Source of the DNA: Bacillota bacterium
GTDB taxonomy: Bacteria > Bacillota > Clostridia > Clostridiales > Clostridiaceae
NCBI GenBank assembly: GCA_023424785.1
Contig: JAFADP010000122.1
Coordinates: forward strand, 1-19,551
Reading direction: 5' to 3'
DNA: 19,551 bases
In this document: in pieces, positions 1 through 7,072 of the stretch
Numbering within the stretch: position 1 is the stretch's first letter
Layout of the letters: every line of letters begins with the position of its first letter
Program-made: the position numbers and the translations under genes
Notes under the pieces: generated by a model
What the model saw: only the letters and a program-made list of their open reading frames with translations
Databases searched by the model: none
What the model was told of the DNA's origin: nothing

Positions 1-2254
1 AATAGTATATGGAGCACTAAGTCAAAATAACCAGGATCTATACTTAAGTAAAAATAAAAGTTTTGAAGCAATTTATAAGGGCTTATCTTATAAGGATGTT
101 TTAAAGGTTAAGGGATGCAAATATTTAGATAATGTAGGAATAGGAAATGAGTATGCAATTTCTAAAAATAATAAGGGGATAAATTTAAATTTAGTATATT
201 TAGATAAGACTTCACTAGATTTATTTTGTATAGAATTAATTCAAGGAAGACTTCCAAAAGAAAAAAATGAGATTGCCATTCAAAAAGAGTATTTAGAATA
301 TAGCGAGAATACATATAAAATAGGGGATAATATTGAGATAACTTATAATGATGAGGGAAATGGAAAGAGCGGAAAAGAAGTATTTAAAATAGTTGGTATA
401 TTGAAAAGTAGAGTTAGAAATCACAAAGAAATTGATTATTTAGGGGTAATTTCAAGTGAATTAATAGATAAGGGGAAAAATAATTTTAATACATATATAA
501 ATATAAAACAAAGTACTTTTTTACCAGAGTCAAAGGTAAGAGAAAAAGTAATGAATATTGCAAATAAAATAGGGGTAAGAGACTGCAATGTAAAGATAAA
601 TTATGAATATATTGCTTATAAAAAATATGTTTTGGGGAAAAATATGTTTTTTGTTGCAATAGGACTGGTAATTTTATTATCATGTGTAATTGTTATTTAT
701 AGTATCTTTAATATATCAATTGTTTTAAATTCAAAGGAATTTGGGAAATTAAAAATATTGGGGACAACTAAAGGTCAAATACGGAGTATTTTATTAAGAG
801 AAGTACTAATAGTATCATGTATATCTATACCTATAGGTTTAATTATAGGATATTTTTGTTCAAAAATTATTTTGTTAAAAATATTAGAGCTAAATAGCAA
901 CATAGAAAGTTTACTAAAAATATTAAGTATAGTAGTTATAATTACTTTATTAATGATAATTATTTCTATAATCATTCCTATAAAAATAGCTGAAAAAATC
1001 TCGCCAGTTGAAGCAGCTAATATTAATGTAGAATTAAATAATAAAGCAGAGAAAAGAGGTTTTCTTAATATAAATATAAAAACATTAACGTATGATAATA
1101 TATTTAGAGATAAAATTAAAATAAATTTTATGTTAGTTTCTTCGTTAGTAAGTGCAATATTGGTTATGACTTTATCTATACTATTGTTAAGCTTAAAACC
1201 AGAAGAATTAGCACAAAAATATGTTAATGGAGATTTAAAAATATCATTAAAAGACTTATCATTACAAAAAAATGATACATACTGTAATTTAATCTTAAAT
1301 AATCCACTAGGAGAAATTTTAGAGAAAAAATTGCAGAATTTACCAGGTGTGCTTAATTTAAATGTTGAAAGAACTATAATAGGGGAAGTAAAAAGTAAGC
1401 AAAATAATATTAAGAGACAAGTAATTAAAGGGGAATTTGAACAACGAATATATAATATACAAAATGGATATTTAAAAGGAAAAGTAAATTATGATGAACT
1501 TATAGAAGAAAATGGGGTTATTATAGGTTCATTAGAATTAGCTAGCAATTTAGGGGTAAAAATTGGAGATAATATTACTGTAACATTTTATGATGGTAAT
1601 AATAAGATAAATAAAGATTTTTTAGTGAAATATATTTGTAGAAGTGAATTACAATGTATAATAGTGCCTAATGAGTTGATAAGTGACTTAGAATATTCAA
1701 ATTACATTACATCTATAGTTCTTGAAGTAGATGATAATTACTATGATTATATAAAAGAATATTTAAGGGATTTAGCTTATAATAGTAATAATATTATAGC
1801 TACAGACTTAAGGCTTATTACTAATATGTATGAAAGTAATTATAAGATAGTAAAATGGATAATGTATTTATTACTAAGTATAGTGAGTATAGTATGTTCT
1901 ATGAATCATGTTAATACTATGATAACTAGTATTATAATACGTAAAAGAGAAATAGGAATCTTACAAACTGTAGGCTTATCAAAAAAGCAATTAATAAAGA
2001 TGTTTCGAAGGGAAAGTTTGTTTTATACCAGCAGATCAATAATAATTATATTTGTTTTTTCTAACATATATGCATATGTGATTTTAGGGGTATTAAGGTA
2101 TACTGGAGTAATTAATTTAAAATACAAACTTTCAATTACATTAATTTCTTTAGTAGCTTGTATTTTATTAATGGGCCATTTTATATTAACTTTTATAGTA
2201 AGTAGATATTTTCATAAAGAATCATTAATAAATCAATTAAAATATAATAAATAA
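1..2254 (+). CDS. FtsX/MacB-type ABC transporter permease (5' truncated)
   Basis: The frame is open from base 2 to the TAA at 2252-2254, so about 750 codons are visible and the true start lies left of the window. A TTG at 401 lies inside the coding frame and is not a credible start. The visible architecture is an extracytoplasmic stretch (to about base 640), three membrane segments (about 641-724, 800-874, 914-988), a fourth at about 1121-1192, a second large extracytoplasmic domain (about 1195-1850), then three more membrane segments. This is the duplicated MacB_PCD-FtsX arrangement of permeases that act with a separate ATPase in lipoprotein, peptide or antibiotic export or resistance. Typical FtsX signatures are seen after the first membrane segment (EFGKLKILGTTKGQI) and again near the C-terminus (REIGILQTVGLSKKQL). 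The ATPase is not in the window and would be expected upstream. The substrate cannot be inferred. Family assignment is firm; the specific role is unknown. Confidence 0.87.
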   Translation, partial: IVYGALSQNNQDLYLSKNKSFEAIYKGLSYKDVLKVKGCKYLDNVGIGNEYAISKNNKGINLNLVYLDKTSLDLFCIELIQGRLPKEKNEIAIQKEYLEYSENTYKIGDNIEITYNDEGNGKSGKEVFKIVGILKSRVRNHKEIDYLGVISSELIDKGKNNFNTYINIKQSTFLPESKVREKVMNIANKIGVRDCNVKINYEYIAYKKYVLGKNMFFVAIGLVILLSCVIVIYSIFNISIVLNSKEFGKLKILGTTKGQIRSILLREVLIVSCISIPIGLIIGYFCSKIILLKILELNSNIESLLKILSIVVIITLLMIIISIIIPIKIAEKISPVEAANINVELNNKAEKRGFLNINIKTLTYDNIFRDKIKINFMLVSSLVSAILVMTLSILLLSLKPEELAQKYVNGDLKISLKDLSLQKNDTYCNLILNNPLGEILEKKLQNLPGVLNLNVERTIIGEVKSKQNNIKRQVIKGEFEQRIYNIQNGYLKGKVNYDELIEENGVIIGSLELASNLGVKIGDNITVTFYDGNNKINKDFLVKYICRSELQCIIVPNELISDLEYSNYITSIVLEVDDNYYDYIKEYLRDLAYNSNNIIATDLRLITNMYESNYKIVKWIMYLLLSIVSIVCSMNHVNTMITSIIIRKREIGILQTVGLSKKQLIKMFRRESLFYTSRSIIIIFVFSNIYAYVILGVLRYTGVINLKYKLSITLISLVACILLMGHFILTFIVSRYFHKESLINQLKYNK

Positions 2255-2274
2255 TATAAAAAATATATATTACC

Positions 2275-2310
2275 ACCACTAGAGGAATTTTATAACCTAG
2301 TGGTTCTTTT
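2275..2310 (+). terminator. Intrinsic terminator of the ABC permease gene
   Basis: Arms ACCACTAG (2275-2282) and CTAGTGGT (2297-2304) form a perfect 8-bp stem with a 14-nt loop. A T-rich tail (TTCTTTT) follows. It sits 20 bases after the permease stop codon and just ahead of the alr promoter. Confidence 0.8.
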
Positions 2311-2338
2311 CATTTTATTATAGTTTAAACTATAATAA
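2307..2338 (+). promoter_or_regulatory. alr promoter overlapped by a 24-bp perfect palindrome
   Basis: A consensus -10, TATAAT, lies at 2331-2336, with a weak -35 (TTTTCA, 2307-2312) 18 bases upstream. The -10 is the right half of a perfect 24-bp palindrome (2315-2338). Its core has 8-bp arms TATTATAG and CTATAATA around TTTAAA. The symmetry creates a second TATAAT on the minus strand (2317-2322). It could be a repressor operator or a symmetric bidirectional promoter. The promoter call is fairly good; the operator role is inference. Confidence 0.6.
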
Positions 2339-2368
2339 TGTTATAGAAAGGATTATGAGGTGTACAAT

Positions 2369-3529
2369 ATGGAAAAGATAATGAGACCAGCATGGGCAGA
2401 GATAGATTTAGATAAATTAGCTTATAATATGAAGAATATAAAAAAACTTGCTAAAGATAAGGAAGTAATAGCAGTGGTAAAAGCTGACTGTTATGGTCAT
2501 GGTGCTGTGGATGTGGCACCAATATTATTAAAAAATGGAGCTTCAAGATTAGCTGTAGCTATATTAACAGAAGGAATTGAGCTTAGAGAAAATAATATAA
2601 CAGCTCCAATAATGATACTTGGATATACTCCAATTAATTTAGGTAAGGAGCTTATAGAAAATGATATAGAACAAACTGTATATAGTTTAGAGTATGCAAA
2701 AGAATTATCTAAACTAGCTTTATCTATGGGGAAAAAGGCAAAAATACACATAGCATTAGATACGGGAATGGGAAGAATAGGATTTATTCCAAATAAAAAA
2801 TCATTAGATGAAGTAATAGAAATATCAAAGCTTGAAGGTATTAATATTATAGGATTATTTACTCATTTTTCAACATCAGATGAAGAAGATAAGTCTTATA
2901 CTTTTGAACAATTTAATAAAGTTACATCATTTATTAAAGAATTAGAAAGTAGAGGTGTAAATATTCCTATAAAGCATGCAGCAAATAGTGGAGCTATTAT
3001 TGATATGCCAGAAACTTATTTAGATGCAGTTAGAGCAGGAATAATACTTTATGGATATTATCCATCTGATGAAGTTAAGAAAGAAAATTTAGATATAAAA
3101 CCTGTATTAACATTAAAAACAACAATATCTCATGTAAAAGAAGTAGAAGAGAATACATCAATAAGCTATGGAAGAACATTTAAAACAACTAGAAATAGTA
3201 TTATAGCAACTCTTCCAATAGGGTATGCAGATGGATATTCTAGACTTTTAAGTGGAAAAGCAAAGGTTATAGTAAATGGAAAATTTGCAAATGTAGTAGG
3301 AAGAGTATGTATGGATCAATGTATGATTGATGTTACAGACATAGGAGATGTAAAAGTAGGAGATGAAGTTATTCTTTTAGGAGAAGATGGTGACTTAAAA
3401 TTTAATGCGGATGATTTTGCTAGAATAATGGGAACTATTAATTATGAAGTAATATGTATGCTTAAACAAAGAGTTCCTAGGGTATATATAAAAGATGGAA
3501 AAATATATAATGTAAAAAATTATATTTAA
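2369..3529 (+). CDS. alr: Alanine racemase
   Basis: PLP-dependent cytosolic enzyme interconverting L- and D-alanine; it supplies D-alanine for peptidoglycan and teichoic acid modification. The PLP-binding lysine motif VVKADCYGHG is at about residues 36-45, with K38 the Schiff-base lysine; cysteine replaces the alanine more usual before Tyr. The second catalytic base is Tyr267 in ISYGRTF. Other family signatures are LPIGYADGYSR and GRVCMDQCMIDVT. The 386-residue length is normal for the TIM-barrel plus beta-domain fold. The start is taken as ATG 2369 because GAGGTG (2357-2362) lies six bases upstream. A GTG at 2360 would add three residues and has its own AAGGA site, so it cannot be excluded. 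The gene is monocistronic, bounded by terminators at 2275 and 3557. Identity is certain. Confidence 0.98.
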   Translation: MEKIMRPAWAEIDLDKLAYNMKNIKKLAKDKEVIAVVKADCYGHGAVDVAPILLKNGASRLAVAILTEGIELRENNITAPIMILGYTPINLGKELIENDIEQTVYSLEYAKELSKLALSMGKKAKIHIALDTGMGRIGFIPNKKSLDEVIEISKLEGINIIGLFTHFSTSDEEDKSYTFEQFNKVTSFIKELESRGVNIPIKHAANSGAIIDMPETYLDAVRAGIILYGYYPSDEVKKENLDIKPVLTLKTTISHVKEVEENTSISYGRTFKTTRNSIIATLPIGYADGYSRLLSGKAKVIVNGKFANVVGRVCMDQCMIDVTDIGDVKVGDEVILLGEDGDLKFNADDFARIMGTINYEVICMLKQRVPRVYIKDGKIYNVKNYI

Positions 3530-3556
3530 GAATAATATAAATTTTATTTATAAAAA

Positions 3557-3585
3557 GATCTATTGAGTATCAATAGGTTTTTTTT
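3557..3585 (+). terminator. Intrinsic terminator of alr
   Basis: CTATTGA (3560-3566) pairs perfectly with TCAATAG (3570-3576) around a 3-nt loop. A/G-T pairs extend the stem on both sides, and a run of eight T follows. It lies about 30 bases past the alr stop. Confidence 0.88.
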
Positions 3586-3636
3586 ATGTTAGAATAATAT
3601 ATCATACTTACTTTAAATTTGGGAGAAATAACTTAT

Positions 3637-4314
3637 ATGGATAAATATATTAGACAACTTCAAAATAATCAATTATTTAAGGGATTAGGTGAAAAAGATT
3701 TAGGGAATATACTTCTTAGTATGAATAAATTTTTTTATAAATATAAAAAAGGTGAAATAATCGCAAATGAAGGTGATGGTTGTGAAAGTATAGGACTTAT
3801 TATAAATGGTGATGTGGAAATACAAAAAATATATTCCAATGGTAAATATATTGTACTCAAGAAGTTTGGAAATAACAATGTATTTGGTGAAGCTATAGTA
3901 TTTTCAGATAAGAATTTTTATCCAGCAACTGTAGTAGCAAGTACTGATTGTGAGATATTTTATGTAAAAAAACAAAATATAGTAAACTTATGTATGACTA
4001 ATAAAATAATATTAGAAAACTTTATGACTTTATTAAGTAAAAAGATTTTAATATTAAATGATAAGATTACAACAATTTCTTTTAAAACAGTTAAATCAAA
4101 GGTTATAAATTATATTTTGAATAATGTAGAAGAGGAGAATAATGAGTTATATTTAAAGGAGAGTAAAGAAAAAATTGCAGCTAGTTTAGGAATACCAAGA
4201 CCATCTTTATCTAGAGAATTAATTAATCTTAGAAATTTAGGTTTAATAGACTTTGATAGAAAAACTATTAAGATTTTAAATAGAACATTATTAGAAGAAA
4301 TGTTATTTGAGTAA
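3637..4314 (+). CDS. Crp/Fnr-family transcriptional regulator
   Basis: A 225-residue protein with the Crp/Fnr layout. An N-terminal cyclic-nucleotide-binding-like beta-roll (about residues 15-125) carries the glycine turns (INGDVEIQ, FGNNNVFGEA). A dimerisation helix follows (about 125-160), then a C-terminal winged helix-turn-helix (about 175-215) with IAASLGIPRPSLSRELINLRNLGLI. The arginine and serine that hold cAMP in E. coli CRP are not in place (FGEAIVFSDKNFYPAT), so cAMP sensing is unlikely. Only three cysteines occur (positions 49, 105, 119) and they do not match the FNR 4Fe-4S pattern. The effector is therefore unknown. ATG 3637 is chosen because GGGAGA (3621-3626) lies ten bases upstream; a TTG at 3619 would add six residues but overlaps that site. 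The family call is certain. Regulation of the adjacent Cys-x-Cys protein is only a guess from proximity. Confidence 0.92.
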   Translation: MDKYIRQLQNNQLFKGLGEKDLGNILLSMNKFFYKYKKGEIIANEGDGCESIGLIINGDVEIQKIYSNGKYIVLKKFGNNNVFGEAIVFSDKNFYPATVVASTDCEIFYVKKQNIVNLCMTNKIILENFMTLLSKKILILNDKITTISFKTVKSKVINYILNNVEEENNELYLKESKEKIAASLGIPRPSLSRELINLRNLGLIDFDRKTIKILNRTLLEEMLFE

Positions 4315-4319
4315 ATATA

Positions 4320-4345
4320 ACTCATTCTTTTTAACTAAAATGAGT
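4320..4345 (+). terminator. Possible weak terminator or hairpin after the Crp/Fnr gene
   Basis: ACTCATT (4320-4326) pairs with AATGAGT (4339-4345) across a 12-nt loop. No T-tract follows, so termination would be inefficient. The hairpin may mark the unit boundary or be attenuating. Confidence 0.4.
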
Positions 4346-4355
4346 ATTATATAAT
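4328..4355 (+). promoter_or_regulatory. Possible promoter for the Cys-x-Cys repeat protein gene
   Basis: A perfect TATAAT (4350-4355) sits 27 bases ahead of the ATG at 4382. The -35 is poor: TTTTTA (4328-4333), with a 16-base spacer. If it is not used, the gene is read through from the Crp/Fnr gene. Confidence 0.4.
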
Positions 4356-4381
4356 GTAACTTTAATTAGGACTGAAGTAAT

Positions 4382-4876
4382 ATGCAATTTAATAATTTTG
4401 AAGATTTCTTTAGGTGTTTTAACATAAACCCAGAAAGTGGATGTGATGTTCCAGGTGGATTTCAAGATTTAGATCCACAGTTATTTATATTAATAGGAGA
4501 GCTTCTTGGAAATGTTATGGCAGGTAATATGCCATTTAATATTCAAAATGCCATTGGGAACTGGCTTCAACTTGTGGGTCAAGCAATTGAGACTTATAAT
4601 GCACAGCAACAATACTTTCAAAATGGACCAGGAAGATATTATAATATAAAATATAGGAATACTGGAAATCCGTTTACTACAGATGGATATACTGCAGATG
4701 AATCAGACACTAGTAAAACCAATAATGTAAGTAGTACATCAGGTAGATGTTCATGTGACTTAGATAGGAGTACAACTGGGAGATGTTCATGTAATTTAGA
4801 TAGTACTATAAATACTCTTATACAGGAAATAGAAGATCTAAAAAAAGAAGTTGAAAATTTAAAGTCTAAAAAATAA
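4382..4876 (+). CDS. Uncharacterised protein with duplicated Cys-x-Cys repeat and C-terminal coiled coil
   Basis: I do not recognise a named family. The 164-residue product has no signal peptide or membrane segment. Residues 1-85 are a mostly hydrophobic helical domain (NPESGCDVPGGFQDLDP, then LFILIGELLGNVMAGNMPF and AIGNWLQLVGQAIETYNAQQQ). Residues 86-118 are a polar Gly/Asn/Thr/Ser-rich linker. Residues 119-142 are two tandem 12-residue repeats, TSGRCSCDLDRS and TTGRCSCNLDST. The last 20 residues (IQEIEDLKKEVENLK) form a charged coiled-coil-like helix. The repeats are also nearly identical in DNA (4736-4771 and 4772-4807), suggesting a recent duplication. The four closely spaced cysteines could bind a metal or form disulfides, which is inference. 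The start ATG 4382 has a TTAGGA site ten bases upstream. The gene lies 67 bases after the Crp/Fnr regulator and ends in a shared convergent terminator. Confidence 0.85.
   Translation: MQFNNFEDFFRCFNINPESGCDVPGGFQDLDPQLFILIGELLGNVMAGNMPFNIQNAIGNWLQLVGQAIETYNAQQQYFQNGPGRYYNIKYRNTGNPFTTDGYTADESDTSKTNNVSSTSGRCSCDLDRSTTGRCSCNLDSTINTLIQEIEDLKKEVENLKSKK
4736..4807 (+). repeat. 36-bp in-frame tandem repeat (two units) encoding the Cys-x-Cys motif
   Basis: Units 4736-4771 and 4772-4807 each encode 12 residues ending or starting around RCSCxLD. The segment AGATGTTCATGT is identical in both units and the flanking codons differ at a few positions. This is a direct, in-frame duplication within the unrecognised gene. 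Confidence 0.85.
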
Positions 4877-4921
4877 AGGTGAAAACTAATAAGAAAAATT
4901 CTTATAGTTTTCACCTTTTTT
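4875..4921. terminator. Bidirectional terminator between convergent genes
   Basis: A very strong hairpin pairs AAAGGTGAAAACTA plus AAGAA on the left arm (4875-4895) with TTCTTATAGTTTTCACCTTT (4899-4918), leaving a single bulged A and a tiny A-rich loop. T-runs lie outward on the right, and the left flank reads as T-rich on the minus strand. It overlaps the stop codons of both flanking genes, so it serves both. Confidence 0.92.
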
Positions 4922-5732
4922 AATAAAGTTCTTCTAGTGAAGATATTGTAGATTCATCTATGGATTTTATTCCAATAAATAAGTAAACTAAAGCAGTTAC
5001 AAAGTATATTGCTGTAAATCCACCTACTACAACTCCAGATAAGAATGTAAATACATAATTTAATGTATTTAATAACATAGGAACTGTTAATGCATATAAT
5101 GATAGTCTAAAACATTCAGAATATCTAAGTGGTTTATTTAAAATTTTACAAATTATAATACCTAGAAGTGCTAATATAATAGCTGTTAGTAACTTGCCTA
5201 AAAATGTTCCTAGTGGATAGAATATTATAAACATTATTGTAATTATTTTAAATGTTAAAGGCATTAAACTAATAAATTCATCTTTAGTCAAGGTACCCTC
5301 ATTTGCCAAAGTATTAAAGTTTATTGCCTGAGTATTATTACCTGACTTTACTATAATAGAGTCACTTGTTATTAAATATCCAATATCATAATCATCTATA
5401 ATGCTTGGATCTATAGGATTTTCAGTATCTACATATACAATTAAACCATCATCAATAATTTCTATAGGCATATCACCTTCAATGCTTAAATTACCATCTT
5501 TTAGTTCAAAATATGGTATAGAATTTTCAATTTCTTCTTGAACAGAAGATATTGCTGAGTTCATAGGTAATATAAAGAACAGACTATTTATTATACCTAA
5601 AATAAGTGAAAGTAAAAATATATATAAAATAGCTTTTCCGGTACTTTGTTTAAGAAATTCATTATATGCTTTAGGGTTATATATGCTGTTAATGAATTTA
5701 TCAACTAAGCCCATTTTTTTATTTTTTTCCAC
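4920..5732 (-). CDS. DUF1189-like polytopic membrane protein
   Basis: A 270-residue integral membrane protein of unknown function. A short cytosolic N-terminus carries IYNPKAYNEFLKQSTGKAILY, which resembles the start of DUF1189 family proteins. The first membrane segment is at about residues 32-55. An acidic extracytoplasmic domain follows (about 56-160), with several Asp/Ile/Pro runs. Three or more membrane segments fill the C-terminal half (about 160-260). The start is a GTG at 5732-5730, supported by AAGGAGG seven bases upstream on the minus strand. The gene stands alone, convergent with the Cys-x-Cys gene and divergent from the glycosidase operon. It has its own promoter containing a near-perfect palindrome. 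Membership in DUF1189 is a recognition call from the N-terminal motif and topology and has not been checked by a search; no function is inferred. Confidence 0.82.
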   Translation of the reverse strand: MEKNKKMGLVDKFINSIYNPKAYNEFLKQSTGKAILYIFLLSLILGIINSLFFILPMNSAISSVQEEIENSIPYFELKDGNLSIEGDMPIEIIDDGLIVYVDTENPIDPSIIDDYDIGYLITSDSIIVKSGNNTQAINFNTLANEGTLTKDEFISLMPLTFKIITIMFIIFYPLGTFLGKLLTAIILALLGIIICKILNKPLRYSECFRLSLYALTVPMLLNTLNYVFTFLSGVVVGGFTAIYFVTALVYLFIGIKSIDESTISSLEELY

Positions 5733-5760
5733 AATAAAACCTCCTTATTAATTATATAAA

Positions 5761-5790
5761 TATTATACTAATTCGTATAATAAAAGTAAA
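5761..5790 (-). promoter_or_regulatory. Promoter of the DUF1189-like gene with an embedded palindrome
   Basis: On the minus strand, -35 TTTACT (5785-5790) and -10 TATAAT (5762-5767) are separated by exactly 17 bases. A 22-bp palindrome (5761-5782) with arms TATTATAC and GTATAATA around TAATTC spans the -10 and spacer. The arm and spacer design matches the palindrome at the alr promoter. Confidence 0.72.
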
Positions 5791-5914
5791 CTTGAAAAGG
5801 TATTATATGTATAATATATACTATAATATGGATATAATATTAATATTTATATGAGTTTCATAATTATAATATGGATTAATTTATAAATAAAAAATTAAAA
5901 TCATGTCACATTTA

Positions 5915-5943
5915 TTGAATTTATATAAGATAAATTATATAAT
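5915..5943 (+). promoter_or_regulatory. Promoter of the phosphodiester glycosidase operon
   Basis: TTGAAT (5915-5920) and TATAAT (5938-5943) have a 17-base spacer, a good sigma-A promoter. It would give a leader of roughly 35 bases before the ATG at 5986. Confidence 0.75.
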
Positions 5944-5985
5944 ATAAAGCAGTAAATTGCATTAATTACAAATGTGAGGTAGATA

Positions 5986-7056
5986 ATGGAAAAAGTAAGT
6001 AGTAAGGTTAATAGAGATGTCACAAGTGAAAAAAGAGTAAAAAAGAGAAGAAAAAAGAAAAAGAAGTTTAGTATAAAATTATTTTTAGCATTTATAACTT
6101 TTCAGATAATATTTGGTGCAGCAACTAGTTTATTTATTCTATTTTATGGACCATTTGAAACAGCACGTTCAATATTTGTTGGAACAGCTATGGGTTCAAT
6201 GAATTATAAATGGCTTGCAACATCATTTTTATCAGATGAAAAGCTTGCTGAAATAATAGGTAGTGATGAAGCTAGTGCACCAAGTGATTTTTCTACAGGG
6301 ATAGATACATCAACAGTTAAAATTACAAAATTAAATGATAAAGGTATTACTTATAAAAAATTTGAAGCTCCAGAAGGAAATTACATAGGACATGTTTTGA
6401 TAATAAATGATCCAACAAGAGTAAAAATAGGATATACATCAACATTAAATGATGAAAATCCAGTTGGAGAAGAAACCTCTACTATAGCTGAAAATAATAA
6501 TGCCGTTGCAGCTATAAATGGTGGTGCTTTTTCAGATGAAGCAGATAGTGCAGAATGGACAGCAAACGGAGGAAGCCCTTCAGGAGTTATAATGACAGAT
6601 GGCGAAATAATCTATGATGATTTAGCAGGAGCACCATCTTATGTAACAGCTATAACTAAAGATGGACACTTATTTGGTGGATATTACACAACAGAGCAAT
6701 TAATAGAAATGAATACATCAGAAGCTGTAAGCTTTAAAGCACCTATAATTTTAAATGGAGAAAAGTTGGCTTTAAGAGGTAGAGATGATGCAGATGGTGT
6801 TGTTTCAAGAACTCTTATAGGTCAATTAAAAACAGGAGAAATAGTATTTTTAGTTCTTGATTCAAAAAATAACAATAAGTTAGCAGCAACTTTATATGAA
6901 GCTCAAGATATAATGTATGATCAACTAAAGTGTGAAACAGCAATACCTCTAGATGGAGGGAAATCAACAACAATGTATTATAAGGGAGAAGTTGTAAATA
7001 ATCCTACTTACGTATATGGTGAAAGACCTATACCAACAGCGATTATAGTTAAGTAA
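5986..7056 (+). CDS. Membrane-anchored phosphodiester glycosidase (NAGPA-like domain)
   Basis: A 356-residue protein with a very basic N-terminus (residues 16-30), one membrane anchor (about 29-55) and an extracellular C-terminal domain. That domain (about residues 125-356) matches the family named for N-acetylglucosamine-1-phosphodiester alpha-N-acetylglucosaminidase, which cleaves sugar-phosphodiester links. In bacteria it is often annotated as exopolysaccharide-related. Signatures are AAINGGAF (N178-G179-G180), GGSPSGVIMTDGEI, RTLIGQLKTGEIVFLVLD and the C-terminal PLDGGKSTTMYYKGE (D323-G324-G325), followed by the usual ...RPIPTAIIV ending. The expected active-site Asn, Asp and Gly motifs are thus present. 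The likely substrate is a cell-surface or secreted phosphodiester-linked glycan such as a teichoic acid, but this is not shown. ATG 5986 has GAGGT upstream. It forms an operon with the next gene, 16 bases downstream. Confidence 0.9.
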   Translation: MEKVSSKVNRDVTSEKRVKKRRKKKKKFSIKLFLAFITFQIIFGAATSLFILFYGPFETARSIFVGTAMGSMNYKWLATSFLSDEKLAEIIGSDEASAPSDFSTGIDTSTVKITKLNDKGITYKKFEAPEGNYIGHVLIINDPTRVKIGYTSTLNDENPVGEETSTIAENNNAVAAINGGAFSDEADSAEWTANGGSPSGVIMTDGEIIYDDLAGAPSYVTAITKDGHLFGGYYTTEQLIEMNTSEAVSFKAPIILNGEKLALRGRDDADGVVSRTLIGQLKTGEIVFLVLDSKNNNKLAATLYEAQDIMYDQLKCETAIPLDGGKSTTMYYKGEVVNNPTYVYGERPIPTAIIVK

Positions 7057-7072
7057 CGGAGAGGTATTAGTA

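Larger units (their letters stand above)
5733..5985. other. AT-rich divergent intergenic region
   Basis: This 253-base spacer is extremely A+T-rich and is the longest gene-free stretch in the window. It holds the minus-strand promoter at its left end and the plus-strand promoter at its right end. Between them lie several unassigned TATAAT boxes and a 12-bp direct repeat, TATAATATGGAT, at 5822-5833 and 5865-5876. No open reading frame, riboswitch or tRNA was recognised. Confidence 0.7.

Noticed and set aside
401..2254. TTG at 401 as the start of the ABC permease gene
   Set aside because: The frame is open from base 2 and the upstream codons read as a typical MacB-type extracytoplasmic region, so this codon is internal.
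2497..2751. Minus-strand open frame inside alr
   Set aside because: It lies wholly within a certain gene, and the protein has no recognisable features.
3637..4314. FNR-type oxygen sensor with an iron-sulfur cluster
   Set aside because: Only three cysteines are present and none cluster at the N-terminus as in FNR.
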